Numbered from the stretch's first letter, positions 52,505 through 62,688 are shown. The stretch: 64,000 nucleotides of DNA from Caldilineaceae bacterium (GCA_020634755.1 JACKBC010000009.1:62001-126000); one strand, 5' to 3'. Numbers and translations: made by a program. The notes: a model not told the origin generated them from the sequence alone.

Positions 52505-54151
52505 GTGCGCCTCTCCTATATCGCCACTATTTTACTGAGTTTTGGTCTCGGTTGCCCTCTGCTCACCCGATTTCCCTTTCGCCAGGATGAAGCTATTTAC
52601 AGCGTATGGGCGCTGCACTTCTGGCAGGATCCATTTTTCCTCACCATTTGGCCCGATAAACCACCGGTTTACCTCAGTGCATTGGCCCTGGCCTATAAGG
52701 CCTTTGGGGTTAGGGAAGCCAGCGCACGCTGGCTCAACATTAGCTGTACCACCATAACTGTAGCGCTGGTCATTGCTTGTGCACGCCATCTGTGGGGGCA
52801 GCGCGCCGCCCTGCTGGCGGGGCTCACGCTGGCGCTCAATCCCTTTACCATCAGCTTTGCCGCCACGGCCTATACAGATCCGCTGCTGGTGCTGCTGGGC
52901 AGCGCCGCCATCTATGCCGCGCTCAACCGGCGCAGCTATTGGAGCGGCGTTTGGCTGGGACTTGCGGTAATGACCAAGCAGCAAGGGCTTTTCTATGTGC
53001 CGCTGGTGCTTGGCATGCTCATGCTTTCCTGGGCGCGCCCGCATTGGCCGCGACGGAAGAATATGTTAAAAGAGTTGCTCTATTGGGCAGGGGGAATCGC
53101 CACCATAGTGGCGCCAATTATCTATTGGGATTCGCTGCGCTGGGCGACCGCCCCTTCCCCCTGGGACCTGAGCATGCGCAACTATGGCGGGGTTTCCGGG
53201 GCGCCCATTGCGCAGTGGTTGCCACGAGCGCAAAGTTGGGCGGCGCTGGCCTGGTATCTGCTGGCCAGCAATTATCTGTGGCTCTTTGTCACCGCAATGC
53301 TTATCTATCCGTGCGTGGCGCGGGTATGGCTGCCCGCCATTGCGCGCCGGCAGATGCAAGCGGCTTTGTGGCCAATCAAAGAGCGGTTCGGAAAACTGCA
53401 CCAAGCCTCGACAACTTTATATGCAGAGCGGGGCTCCATCGCTATCATATCTGCAGCGGCGCCCCTGATGCAGCGTAATTATGTTCTGCTCTTGCTGGTG
53501 TGGCTGCTTGGTTTCATGGCCATCCATCTCGGCACCAACATTCAAACGTGGGATCGCTACCTGTTGCCGCTGATTCCGGTGGCCGCACTGCTGTGGGGTG
53601 GCTACGTAGCGGGTGAATTGAGAAGCGCTGCGCCGAAATTAGCGAGCGTTATTATTGTGACCTGGTTGCTGTTGCTAATGCCGCCGGCCTGGCAAGCGGC
53701 CCAAGGCGGATTGCCCATTGGGGGCGATCATGGCGACTACGCTGGATTACGACCGGCAATGCAGTGGATCAAGCAGGAGGCGTTGGCGGGTTCTGCGCCA
53801 CCTAGCGTCGTGCTCTATCATAATGTGTTGGGTTGGCACTTGCAGTATTATCTATATGCACAAATTCAGCATGGGCAAGTGGATTTGCGCTGGTTTCCCC
53901 ACGTGTTTTATCTGGCCCAAAATGCCACAACTGCGCCCCACATGCGCAAATTCTTGATTACGCCCAGCTGGGCCCCCGCGCGTGAGCTGGCGGAATTTGC
54001 GACCATGTCACGCGTACAGGTGATTCCGCGCGCCCGCTTTGGCAAAATGCGCATTGTTGAATTGGCGCCGCTGGCGGCGGACTATTGCAATTGGTGCTAC
54101 TGCAATGGCTGGCCGCGTGAAATTTTTCCGCCACTCAGCTTGAGCCCATAG
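52505..54151 (+). CDS. GT39-type membrane glycosyltransferase
   Basis: GT-C glycosyltransferase of 548 residues with about eleven hydrophobic segments. The first external loop has RFPFRQDEAIYSVWA (Asp28/Glu29) and WPDKPPVYL, family hallmarks shared with ArnT. GTG start. It lies 216 bp after the GT2 gene, which would make its polyprenyl-phosphate sugar donor. It lacks the long soluble C-terminal part of the other GT39 protein at 2781. Confidence 0.85.
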   Translation: MRLSYIATILLSFGLGCPLLTRFPFRQDEAIYSVWALHFWQDPFFLTIWPDKPPVYLSALALAYKAFGVREASARWLNISCTTITVALVIACARHLWGQRAALLAGLTLALNPFTISFAATAYTDPLLVLLGSAAIYAALNRRSYWSGVWLGLAVMTKQQGLFYVPLVLGMLMLSWARPHWPRRKNMLKELLYWAGGIATIVAPIIYWDSLRWATAPSPWDLSMRNYGGVSGAPIAQWLPRAQSWAALAWYLLASNYLWLFVTAMLIYPCVARVWLPAIARRQMQAALWPIKERFGKLHQASTTLYAERGSIAIISAAAPLMQRNYVLLLLVWLLGFMAIHLGTNIQTWDRYLLPLIPVAALLWGGYVAGELRSAAPKLASVIIVTWLLLLMPPAWQAAQGGLPIGGDHGDYAGLRPAMQWIKQEALAGSAPPSVVLYHNVLGWHLQYYLYAQIQHGQVDLRWFPHVFYLAQNATTAPHMRKFLITPSWAPARELAEFATMSRVQVIPRARFGKMRIVELAPLAADYCNWCYCNGWPREIFPPLSLSP

Positions 54152-54161
54152 GCTACGTAAG

Positions 54162-54242
54162 CGTTCAGAAATAAGTTGGCTACCGAACCTGTCAGGTCTC
54201 GAAGACCGGACAGGTTTAAATCTACAAGCTATTTTTGAACGA
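54162..54242 (+). repeat. Repeat family C, full copy
   Basis: CGTTCAGAAATAAGTTGGC to AAGCTATTTTTGAACG; the palindrome has one mismatch (GACCGGACAGG). Confidence 0.8.
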
Positions 54243-54540
54243 TGACTAAAACAAAAAAAGCGCCATCAATAGCGAGCAGGAATGGGTGGGCATTTCCCGC
54301 TATTGACGACGCCGACCGTAACAGGTACGGTGTATATACTGTAGCACGATTTGCCGCCGATTTCAAGACTGCTTCATTTCAAAATTCTGTTATATTCAGC
54401 TTTGGGTGAGAATCGGAGTTTTGGTGCTTCTGGTGAGCCTATTGAAAACTCCGGTTCTCATCTCAACCGCAGTTATCGCTAGTACGTGCTGCAAAAGGGC
54501 TCCATGCCGCAAGGGAGCGCAAGGATGCGCAACAGCATGA
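54243..54540. other. Convergent intergenic region
   Basis: No gene. A hairpin TCAATAGCG/CGCTATTGA (about 54267-54306) could terminate the GT39 transcript. Confidence 0.45.
54406..54477 (+). repeat. Repeat family D copy
   Basis: GTGAGAATCGGAGTTTT/AAAACTCCGGTTCTCAT hairpin with tail CTCAACCGCAGTTAT. Confidence 0.7.
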
Positions 54541-57500
54541 TTAGGGTGGCGGAGCCGGCGCCCGCCAGCACACAAAGGTGCGATTTAGCTCAATGGGCAA
54601 GCCAAAGAGTGGGCGTGGTTGCCCTTCGCCGCGCCAGCGCGCCAGCTTCAACAGCCCTCCGGCCTCCTGTGTAATCAGCAGCGTAAATTCGCCGTCACGG
54701 CAGGCGGCAAAGTCGCGAATTTCTTCACCATTGGGCAGCAGATAATCGAAAGCTTGCAGCGTATCCACACCGTCCACTGCACCCGGCAGCCGCACCTCCA
54801 CCGCGCCAAAGCGATCCAGATCAAAAGATTCATCGGCCGCAAAACGGCTGCGCGCCAATATGAGCCGCTGATTGCCGCGCCAGGTCAAGTTGGGCGCCAA
54901 AAACTCAAATCTGGTTTCGGTTTCGTAAACTACTTGTGTGGCGCCGGCATTCTCGCCCGCCAGCGTCAACAGCTTGAGCTGATTAGCCGGTGCAATAAAG
55001 CCCGACGTGAGGCTGGGATGGCTGGGGTCGTAATCAAAATAGGCCAGCATGGCGCCGTCCGGGCTCACGCGCAGCGGGCCGCGATAGGCGGCAGGCGGCA
55101 GCCGTTGCGTCACGGCTGTTACGAGCGCGGGGGCGCTGCGGTCATCCCCGGGCGGTTGGCGGCGCATGGTCAATTGGTAAAGGCCGCTGTAGAGCTGTTG
55201 GCTGGTTGTTTCAATGGTGTCGACCAGCAGTGAATAAGCATCCCCCGCCGTGACGGCCAGCAGCACGGGCGTGACGGGGCTGCGTTGACCGCCGTTTTGC
55301 GCAAACAGGGCAGAATCGCCCTGCATATACAGCTCAATGCGCGAAATCTGGCCGTCATAATGCCAGAGCATCCATCGATCCATATTGACCTGCGGCGTTT
55401 CAATCCACCACAGGTCACCCTGGGCATCGCCAACGGCGCCCTGAATATTGAAAAAGGGACGCGCATAGACGAGCAAACCCGTGCCATCCTCACGCACCCA
55501 GCTAAAGCTGTTAAGACCGCTGGCGCGGGCTGGCGTGTGTAGGAGTAACGTGGCGTTGCCCTCTTCGTTCTGCCACGCTGCATCTTGTTCGGCCACGAGC
55601 AGCTGTTTTAAGGTGCCTTCGCTTTCCAATACGTAAACGCCCTGTTGCTCGCGGCTGCCCAACAGCGCCATAATGGTTTCGCTCTGCACGGCTGCGGCCA
55701 GAATGGGCAGCGAAATGAGCTGGCTGCGCTCCTGCACGGGCGGCTGGATAATGCGGATGCGATTAACAATCACGTCATCGGTGCCGCCGCCACCGGCCGC
55801 CACCGCCACATACGCTTGTGTGCCCGGCCAGAGCAGCTCGCCTGAGGCCGGTTGCCATGTGCCCGGGGCATCACCCAGAAGGCCGCTCCAGATTTCCACC
55901 ACCGCGGCATCCAGGCGCAGGCGCATTGTGCTGCCATCGCTGGCGGTAGCCGCCAGCGGCGCCAATGGATTAGCCGGGATCTGGTCGCCGCCCAGCGTGA
56001 CCAGCCGTTCGGTAATATCGGGCGCCGGTGGTTTCGCGGCGGCGGGCAGTGGCGCCAACGCTGGCACAATCAACTCGGCTGTGGGCAGGGCGTTGGACTG
56101 GGCAGGCGAAAGCGTAGGGGTGGGCGTAAAGGCTGTGACCGGCGAGCCGTCGGCCCGGAAAAGCGGCAATACGCTCAGATCCGTATTCCAGCGCAATAGC
56201 GTGACTGCCATCCAGCCGACCACGCCGTCATAGGGGCTGCCGGGCTGATTAATGCGCAGCAACACCCAGTCTCCGGCTTCGGTTATGCCAAAATAGTCGA
56301 CGGCATCGTCGAGCGCCGGTTGCCCCACAATCACGTAATCTACGCTGGGGCCGCCGCGTAAATTTGTGTTGGAAGCGGCCACGCTGCCGGTCACAAAGCC
56401 GGGCTGATCGGGCGCAATCTCTGGCGTTACGGCGCTTAAGCCGGGCGGTGTGGGCGTCTCGGTGGGGAGCGGCGTGGCTGTCTCTGTGGCTGTCGGTGTG
56501 GCCGTGGGGGATGGCGTCGCCGTGTCCGTCGGTGTGGCCGTGGGCGTGTGGCTGGCGGTAGGCATAGGTGTAGGCGTTGGTCCACTGGTGGGCGTATTGG
56601 CGGTTGCTTGCGCCAACGCCGTGGCCGTCCAGCTAATGCTCTGTATTTCCGCCATCATGGCTTCGGTAATGGTCTGAAAGCCGGTGAATTCGGTGGTTTC
56701 CGTCAGATTGAGCGTATTGGTGAGATCGATGGTCAACGCCAGATCAAAAGTGGGGCTGGGGGTGGGCGTCTCGGTGGGCGGTGCATAGGTGGGCGTGGGC
56801 CGGACCGGCGTGGCGGTGGCCGGCGCCGGCGTCACCAAGTGGGTGTCGCTATAAATGTCCAGCACGGGCTGAAAGGCCGCCACCTTGTAGCCGCTGTCGT
56901 CCTGCTCAAAGAGCGCGTCAAAAGTGCGGTTGCGATTGGCGTTGTCGAAAAAGCGCAGCTGGTTGGTTATTTCATCAGCTCGCCCCGGGTCGTTGAAGAG
57001 CGGACGACCATCGCTGTCTATATAAAAAGCCATCCATGTGGCCGGCTCGGTCAGCTTCAGATCCACGGCCTGCTGCAATAGATCCAGCCGGGTTACCAGA
57101 GAACCAGCGCTGCTAACGTCCGCAGCTTGCAGCAGCATGAGCAGCCGCTGCAGCGTGGCCAGCGGCGAGGCAAAAAGCTCGCCACTTTCCAGCCGATAGT
57201 CCATTAGCTGGCCGGTCAGCGCGTTGAAAAACGGCTTCCAGAGCGTGCGCGCGCGCTGACGCGCAAAAGGCGCTTCTTCCACAAAGAAGGCCGGCGCACC
57301 CAATTCTGCACGCAAATTGCCGCTTGCGAGAAGCGGCGCAGTGACTTGAATGTCGGGCAAAAGCTGGCCATCATTTTCAACCAGCTCATATTCAGCGCCC
57401 CGCTCGGCCACGGACCAGAGCGGATCGGCTTGGCTCCACCAGGCCAAGGCAAAATCGGCGCCTGCTTGCGGTTGGGCCAGCATGAAAATAGAGAGCGCCC

Positions 57501-58263
57501 GCTCACTTGCGCGCAGCGTCTTCGCTTCGGGGCTCTTTTCAATCAGCAGAAGATATAAGCGTCCTTGCTCGTCCTGACGCAGGAGACGGGTAGCCAGCCC
57601 GTTGAGCAGCGCATCATTGGCTTGCTGGGGGAGAAGCGATGGTTGTTGGGCCAGCAGCGGAGAGATCAGTTGGCTGCGGATCTGGTTGCGGCTGTTGGGG
57701 TCTTGCCAAAAAAGCATGGGCAGCCCCTGGCCCTGGGGCGTGCGCGGCGTCACCAGCGCCATCCAATGGGCGCCTTCGATCTCCGTATAGCTCAGCGGCA
57801 CAAAGACCAGCGCGTGATCTTGGGCCATGTTGCGCAGCAACGTCTGGGCCCGTTCATTGCTAAAATCGGCGGCCAGCAGCGCATTGAGCCCGTCTTGGGC
57901 TTGCGTGCGATAGCGCTCGGCCCATTCAGCGTTGGATGCCGCAGTGGGCGTGGGCGTAAAGGTGCTGGTGGGTGACGGGGTGGGCGTCACCGTGGGCGAA
58001 AGCGTGGGCGTGGGCGCCACAATGGCCAGCTGTGCGCCTGTGGGCAGCGGCGTGGCTAATTGCGTCAGCGCAGTTGGTAGATCGCGTTGCGCCAGGCGAC
58101 GTCCGCGCCAAATGCCAACCCGATATGTCAAGAACAGCAGCAAGCAGGCGCCCAGCGCGCCAATGGCCAAAGTGCGCCGGCGCGGGTCACGCCAGATATC
58201 TTGCAAAATTTGTTGGGCGCGCGCTATCCATGGGCGCAGGTACTCGAACGGGCTTTGATTCAT
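54541..58263 (-). CDS. Giant membrane-anchored protein with Thr/Pro linkers and SH3b domain
   Basis: A 1240-residue protein. One membrane segment (residues 31-52) after a basic cytoplasmic tail, then Thr/Pro repeats (TPTPTLSPTVTPTPSP, residues 82-108), a domain of about 370 residues of unknown fold, a second Thr/Pro stretch, an SH3b-like domain (SNTNLRGGPSVDYVIVG with GDWVLL) and a C-terminal half resembling a beta-propeller (LRVSPDGAMLAYFDYDP). No enzymatic motif. Such Thr/Pro linkers are likely O-glycosylated stalks, which would connect it with the GT39 enzymes in this window. Ends with PAPPP. The next gene upstream starts 12 bp away. Confidence 0.8.
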   Translation of the reverse strand: MNQSPFEYLRPWIARAQQILQDIWRDPRRRTLAIGALGACLLLFLTYRVGIWRGRRLAQRDLPTALTQLATPLPTGAQLAIVAPTPTLSPTVTPTPSPTSTFTPTPTAASNAEWAERYRTQAQDGLNALLAADFSNERAQTLLRNMAQDHALVFVPLSYTEIEGAHWMALVTPRTPQGQGLPMLFWQDPNSRNQIRSQLISPLLAQQPSLLPQQANDALLNGLATRLLRQDEQGRLYLLLIEKSPEAKTLRASERALSIFMLAQPQAGADFALAWWSQADPLWSVAERGAEYELVENDGQLLPDIQVTAPLLASGNLRAELGAPAFFVEEAPFARQRARTLWKPFFNALTGQLMDYRLESGELFASPLATLQRLLMLLQAADVSSAGSLVTRLDLLQQAVDLKLTEPATWMAFYIDSDGRPLFNDPGRADEITNQLRFFDNANRNRTFDALFEQDDSGYKVAAFQPVLDIYSDTHLVTPAPATATPVRPTPTYAPPTETPTPSPTFDLALTIDLTNTLNLTETTEFTGFQTITEAMMAEIQSISWTATALAQATANTPTSGPTPTPMPTASHTPTATPTDTATPSPTATPTATETATPLPTETPTPPGLSAVTPEIAPDQPGFVTGSVAASNTNLRGGPSVDYVIVGQPALDDAVDYFGITEAGDWVLLRINQPGSPYDGVVGWMAVTLLRWNTDLSVLPLFRADGSPVTAFTPTPTLSPAQSNALPTAELIVPALAPLPAAAKPPAPDITERLVTLGGDQIPANPLAPLAATASDGSTMRLRLDAAVVEIWSGLLGDAPGTWQPASGELLWPGTQAYVAVAAGGGGTDDVIVNRIRIIQPPVQERSQLISLPILAAAVQSETIMALLGSREQQGVYVLESEGTLKQLLVAEQDAAWQNEEGNATLLLHTPARASGLNSFSWVREDGTGLLVYARPFFNIQGAVGDAQGDLWWIETPQVNMDRWMLWHYDGQISRIELYMQGDSALFAQNGGQRSPVTPVLLAVTAGDAYSLLVDTIETTSQQLYSGLYQLTMRRQPPGDDRSAPALVTAVTQRLPPAAYRGPLRVSPDGAMLAYFDYDPSHPSLTSGFIAPANQLKLLTLAGENAGATQVVYETETRFEFLAPNLTWRGNQRLILARSRFAADESFDLDRFGAVEVRLPGAVDGVDTLQAFDYLLPNGEEIRDFAACRDGEFTLLITQEAGGLLKLARWRGEGQPRPLFGLPIELNRTFVCWRAPAPPP

Positions 58264-58275
58264 CAGCGAAATAGG

Positions 58276-59037
58276 TCAGTTTTGAATGGTTACGGTTACA
58301 TAGCACGGCTCGGGAAAATTGCCGGTAACATCTACCACCGTGAGCTTGAGTGTCCACACACCGTTGTTCAGCGAAGAGGTATTGAAGCTGCCGAGTAGCC
58401 CACCATTGACTGGGCTATTGCCACTGAACAAATAGACAAACCCCTCTTGCGCCCCCGCTCCAGATGCATACTCCACTTTGTAAAACTGAAACTGTTCGTG
58501 CACAGCCGTGCCGCTCATGCTGATGGCGCCACTGAGGACTGCACCGTTGGCCGGATTCGTTATTAAGGCGCGCGGGTCCGGGCAGGAGGCCGCACTTACA
58601 ACGGGCGGGGGCGTATCGGTGGGCAGAACGACCACCACGGTGGGTGATTCTTCTGGCGTAGGTGTGTCGGTGGGGGCCGCCAGCGTAGCGGTCAGCGTGG
58701 CCGTGGCCGTCAATGGTATAGACGTGGGCGTGGGCAGCCGCCCCGTGGGTATGTCTGAAATGGCGCGATTGTTGACCGATACCGTTTCCGGCGTAATGGC
58801 TTCCCCCAGCACAACGCTGGCAAAATAGGTCAACGCCATTGTGACCACCAGCAGCAGCGCTACCACAAAGATATTCGAAAGTTCACGCGTTGCCTTTTCA
58901 CGTTCCAGCGAAAAAATAGCCTGACGGCGCTCGGCCCGCACCTGCCAGACTTTGTAAATGTGATAGAGCGCCACCAGACCGCACATGGCGTAGATCCAAG
59001 GCGCGTAGGTAGCAACAAGGCGAATCGTGGATTCCAT
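58276..59037 (-). CDS. Two-pass membrane protein with Thr/Pro linker
   Basis: A 253-residue protein: two membrane segments (about residues 10-30 and 54-77) separated by a charged cytoplasmic loop, then a Thr/Pro-rich linker (LPTPTSIPLTATATLTATLA) and a C-terminal Ig-like domain (ITNPANGAVLSGAISMSGTA through WTLKLTVVDVTGNF). Domain order mirrors that of the 1240-residue protein encoded 12 bp downstream, with which it is surely co-transcribed; the two probably form a surface complex. Confidence 0.78.
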   Translation of the reverse strand: MESTIRLVATYAPWIYAMCGLVALYHIYKVWQVRAERRQAIFSLEREKATRELSNIFVVALLLVVTMALTYFASVVLGEAITPETVSVNNRAISDIPTGRLPTPTSIPLTATATLTATLAAPTDTPTPEESPTVVVVLPTDTPPPVVSAASCPDPRALITNPANGAVLSGAISMSGTAVHEQFQFYKVEYASGAGAQEGFVYLFSGNSPVNGGLLGSFNTSSLNNGVWTLKLTVVDVTGNFPEPCYVTVTIQN

Positions 59038-59049
59038 CTATCCTCTCGA

Positions 59050-59093
59050 ATGGTGAATCTGGCCCCATCGTTTGCCGTTATGATCTATTGCTG
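59050..59093 (+). repeat. Repeat family B, right-end fragment
   Basis: TGGTGAATCTGGCCCC...TTGCCGTTATGATCTATTG. It is followed by a REP-like pair CCCTGAGCTTGGCGAAGG/CTTCGACAAGCTCAG. Confidence 0.5.
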
Positions 59094-59181
59094 TAACGAT
59101 TCAGCCGTTCCCTGAGCTTGGCGAAGGAAACACGGGCTTCGACAAGCTCAGCCCTCGAGAGCCTGAATAGTTACCTATTGC

Positions 59182-60702
59182 TTATTGAAAATCGGCGCGA
59201 AACAGGCCGGCTTCAGGAATGTCGGGGAGGGGATCCTCATAAAGCCAGGCGTTGAAAAGATCGTCTAATTGCTGACCGCTGATTTCTTCAGATACGGCAA
59301 TAAAGTCAGCCGTGGAAGCATTGCCATAGGCAAAACGGTGGGCATAGGTTTGCAGAATCTGGAAAAAGAGGTCATCGCCCACGGTCATGCGCAGCGCATG
59401 CAGCGTAAGGGCGCCGCGCTCATACACCACGCGGTTAAACATGGATGCGGGGCTCACGACACCGGGGGGCTCGGCAAGACCGAGTCGGTCTTCATTGGCC
59501 CGCGCCTGATACCATTGATGCACCATCTGCTGGCCGCTCTCTTCCCCATCTTCATGCACGGTCCAGAGCAGTTCGCCATAAGTAGCAAAGCCTTCGTTGA
59601 GCCAGATGTCTTCCCAGCTGGCTGGGGTCACGCTGTCCCCAAACCACTGGTGGGCCAATTCGTGGGCCACCACCACTTCCCCCGTCATAAAGGGGCCATA
59701 AATGACGCGCGTCTGGGTTTCCAGTGCAAACGAAATGGGCGAATCAATCACAATGGCGCCGGCCACATCAAACGGATATGGACCAAAGGCTTGCGTAAAG
59801 ACCGCAAGCATTTCGGCCTGTTTATCAAACGCGCCCAAAAGACTACTACTCAACCCCTCGGCAAAATAGTTCGAAATGAGCACCCCGTCCGGTCCTGGCT
59901 CTTCTTGAATCCAAAAATCCCCAATGCTAATTGTCACCAGATAGCTGGCCATGGGCGCTGGCGCATCAAATTCGTAGGTCAGCATATCGCCCTGGGCCAC
60001 AGGGGCGGTTGCGTCGCCATTGGCCGCTACCACATAGGGCTTGGGCACGGTGACCGTAAAATGATAGCTGGCCTTATCGCTGGGATGGTCATTGACCGGA
60101 TACCAGCTGGCGGCGCCATCGGGCTCGGAGACCACGACCACTCCACCGCGATAGTCCAGCCAACCAATTTCATCCAGCAGCGCAAATTCAATGGGCTGCG
60201 GTTTTCCGTGATAGGCCACCGCAATGGAAAAAGGTTCATCCGTGGCCAACGCATCTGTGTCTGCCAGGCGAATGGTCAATTCGCTGCCGTTGCGACTAAA
60301 TTCGGCGGGCGCGTCATTGACGGTGATATCATCGATTTCGAGCCCGCTCAGATCCAGATTGAATTGCGCCAGCGGCTGCGTAGCCACCGCCGCAATCACG
60401 GTCACACCCTCAATGGCGCCGCTGGCATCATCCCAGCTCAAGGTCAAATCGTAATGCTGCACATCGTAGCCGCCATTGCCGCTCTGAGGAAAGAGCGGAT
60501 CGCCCACGCCGGCCGCGCCCACATCTGCCGCTTGCGCGCCATTATCAGCCCCCATTCCGCCCCGTTCCGCGGGCGCAGATTTTGTCACGTCGGCTGCGTC
60601 GTCAGTTGGGCCCGCGCCCGTCGGATCGATGCGGAGGGGTGAGCAACCGCCCAAGGCCAAGAGTATCAATGTCCAAATCAGGGGAAGAAGGTATTTTTTC
60701 AT
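59182..60702 (-). CDS. M1-family zinc metallopeptidase lipoprotein
   Basis: Lipoprotein peptidase of 506 residues. Signal peptide MKKYLLPLIWTLILLALGGC gives the lipobox Cys20. The catalytic site is VVAHELAHQWFGDSVTPASW, near residue 345, with the third ligand in WLNEGFATYGELLW. The upstream exopeptidase loop reads SFALETQTRVIYG in place of GAMEN. Start chosen at the ATG giving MKKYLL, 10 bp after the DHS-like stop; a longer frame overlaps that gene. Relative of the lipoprotein at 36312. Confidence 0.9.
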   Translation of the reverse strand: MKKYLLPLIWTLILLALGGCSPLRIDPTGAGPTDDAADVTKSAPAERGGMGADNGAQAADVGAAGVGDPLFPQSGNGGYDVQHYDLTLSWDDASGAIEGVTVIAAVATQPLAQFNLDLSGLEIDDITVNDAPAEFSRNGSELTIRLADTDALATDEPFSIAVAYHGKPQPIEFALLDEIGWLDYRGGVVVVSEPDGAASWYPVNDHPSDKASYHFTVTVPKPYVVAANGDATAPVAQGDMLTYEFDAPAPMASYLVTISIGDFWIQEEPGPDGVLISNYFAEGLSSSLLGAFDKQAEMLAVFTQAFGPYPFDVAGAIVIDSPISFALETQTRVIYGPFMTGEVVVAHELAHQWFGDSVTPASWEDIWLNEGFATYGELLWTVHEDGEESGQQMVHQWYQARANEDRLGLAEPPGVVSPASMFNRVVYERGALTLHALRMTVGDDLFFQILQTYAHRFAYGNASTADFIAVSEEISGQQLDDLFNAWLYEDPLPDIPEAGLFRADFQ

Positions 60703-60712
60703 GGCGTCCGCT

Positions 60713-61696
60713 TTAGTCCTCAGCCAGTACGTATGCAAAAATCAGCGGCGCCACAATGGTGGCGTCAGATTCGATTACATATTGGGGCGTGCCAATGCCG
60801 ATCTTTTCCCACGTGATTTTTTCATTGGGCACCGCGCCGGAATAGGAGCCATAGCTGGTGGTTGAGTCGCTGATCTGGCAGAAGTAGGACCACAGCGGCA
60901 CATCCTCAAACTCCAGATCTTGGCGCATCATGGGCACCACGCAAATGGGGAAATCGCCGGCAATACCGCCGCCGATCTGGAAGAAGCCCACCGGTTGCTG
61001 CTTGGCTTCGGCGCTATACCATTGCGAAAGCGCCATCATATATTCAATGCCGCTGCGCACGGTGTGTACATTGCGAATGTTGCCTTTGAGGCAGTGGGAA
61101 GCGTAGATGTTGCCCGTGGTGGAATCTTCCCAGCCGGGTACAAAAATAGGCAAATTTTTCTCACTGGCCGCCATCATCCAGCTATCGCGCGGGTCGATCT
61201 GATATTCCTTTTCCAGCCGTCCGCTGCGTAAAATGCGATAGAGAAATTCATGGGGGAAATAGCGTTCGCCCTTTTGATCGGCCTGGCTCCACTCGTCCAG
61301 GATCACGTCCTCTATGCGACGAATGGCTTCCTCTTCGGGTATGCAGGTGTCGGTGACGCGATTGAGCTGGCGCGAAAGCAGCTCGTGCTCATCTTCGGGT
61401 GATAGATCGCGATAGTTAGGAATGCGCACATAGTGGTCATGCGCCACCAGGTTGTAAACGTCCTCTTCTAAATTAGCGCCGGTGCAGCTAATGGCGTGAA
61501 TCTTGTCCTGGCGAATCATCTCGGCCAGCGAAAGTCCCAATTCGGCCGTGCTCATGGCGCCGGCCATGGCTACAAACATTTTGCCGCCTTTGTGGAGCAG
61601 TTTGTTATAGCCTTCGGCGGCATCGACCAGCGCGGCGCTGTTGAAGTGACGATAGTGATGTTTGATGAACTGTTTAACGGCGTTAGCGTGTTTCAT
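60713..61696 (-). CDS. Deoxyhypusine synthase-like protein (probable homospermidine or related synthase)
   Basis: NAD-dependent aminobutyl-transferase family, 327 residues from the ATG giving MKHANAVK. Family motifs: MAGAMSTAELG, AISCTGANLEEDVYN, VPGWEDSTTGN, IGGGIAGDFPICV, and the catalytic lysine region ITWEKIG (Lys298). Bacteria lack the eIF5A substrate, and bacterial homologues are known or suspected polyamine enzymes such as homospermidine synthase. Its position after pdaD and speB supports a product made from putrescine. The agmatinase stop is about 105 bp upstream. Confidence 0.88.
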   Translation of the reverse strand: MKHANAVKQFIKHHYRHFNSAALVDAAEGYNKLLHKGGKMFVAMAGAMSTAELGLSLAEMIRQDKIHAISCTGANLEEDVYNLVAHDHYVRIPNYRDLSPEDEHELLSRQLNRVTDTCIPEEEAIRRIEDVILDEWSQADQKGERYFPHEFLYRILRSGRLEKEYQIDPRDSWMMAASEKNLPIFVPGWEDSTTGNIYASHCLKGNIRNVHTVRSGIEYMMALSQWYSAEAKQQPVGFFQIGGGIAGDFPICVVPMMRQDLEFEDVPLWSYFCQISDSTTSYGSYSGAVPNEKITWEKIGIGTPQYVIESDATIVAPLIFAYVLAED

Positions 61697-61800
61697 GTGA
61701 TTGGTGAAATCCTTATGGTGCGTATGGGCAAACGCGGCGTGGCTACGAATTTGAATCTTTGCACCACGGTCAACCCCCAAAGCCCTTCGCGAAAAATCGT

Positions 61801-62688
61801 TTACTTTCCCCGACTCCCCACCGCATAACTCATGGCCTTATAGACCAGCTTGGCCGCGGCAAATTCGGCGGCGTGTAGACCGGCGACTGGCGCCAGCTCC
61901 ACACAGTCTAGCCCGACGATAGAGGCGCTTTGGGCCACGGTGCGTATGATGTCCAGCGTTTCGGGCCAAGTCAGCCCGTCCGGCTCGGGTGTGCCGGTGG
62001 CGGGAATAATGGCCGGGTCCAGTCCATCTACATCCATGGTGAGATAGACGCGCCGCCCGCGCAGACGTTCGATCAGCTCGTTGCGCCAACCATTGGCGTG
62101 GACGTCTTCGCTATACCAAACTCGTACGCGTTCGGGATTGTTCCGCGCAAAGGCCACTTCTTCCGGACAGACCGAGCGAATGCCCAGCTGCAGCACCTGC
62201 TCGATCTGCGGATCATCCAGCAGCCGCCGCGCCACACAGGCATGACTATAGGCTGAACCTTCATAGACATCGCGCAAGTCGCTGTGTGCATCGATCTGCA
62301 CCACGGTGAGCGGACCGCCCAGGCTTTGCCGCAGCCCTCGCCCAAAGCCCGCGCTTACCGTATGTTCGCCGCCCAGCCCCACCACGAGCTTGCCGGTGGC
62401 TGCCGCTTGCGCCGTAGCCCTGGTGATTTCCGCCACTGCCGTTTCTGGGTCGGCAGAAAGCGCCAAAGCCGGCAGCGTATGGACTCCATACTGCATGGCC
62501 GGCTCCGCATCATATTCGCGATCGTACAGTTCCAGCTGTTGCGATGCTTCGATAATGGCTGCCGGCCCATGCTGCGTACCGTGGCCATAGCTCACCGTAG
62601 CTTCAAAGGGAATGGGCAACACCAGCACGCCCGCTGCTGCAAATGTGGACTGCGGCTCGGGCAAGCCCAAGAAATTTTCGGGCGTCAT
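61801..62688 (-). CDS. speB: Agmatinase (ureohydrolase)
   Basis: Converts agmatine to putrescine and urea. 295 residues, arginase fold. Manganese ligands in GGEHTVSAG, DAHSDLRD and TMDVDGLDP, all intact. The N-terminal IPFEATVSYGHGTQHGPAAI is typical of agmatinases. Between arginine decarboxylase and the DHS-like enzyme, so agmatine is the likely substrate rather than arginine or guanidinobutyrate. Confidence 0.94.
   Translation of the reverse strand: MTPENFLGLPEPQSTFAAAGVLVLPIPFEATVSYGHGTQHGPAAIIEASQQLELYDREYDAEPAMQYGVHTLPALALSADPETAVAEITRATAQAAATGKLVVGLGGEHTVSAGFGRGLRQSLGGPLTVVQIDAHSDLRDVYEGSAYSHACVARRLLDDPQIEQVLQLGIRSVCPEEVAFARNNPERVRVWYSEDVHANGWRNELIERLRGRRVYLTMDVDGLDPAIIPATGTPEPDGLTWPETLDIIRTVAQSASIVGLDCVELAPVAGLHAAEFAAAKLVYKAMSYAVGSRGK

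Noticed and set aside
60713..61696. True deoxyhypusine synthase acting on eIF5A
   Set aside because: eIF5A is not a bacterial translation factor, and the gene sits in a polyamine cluster.
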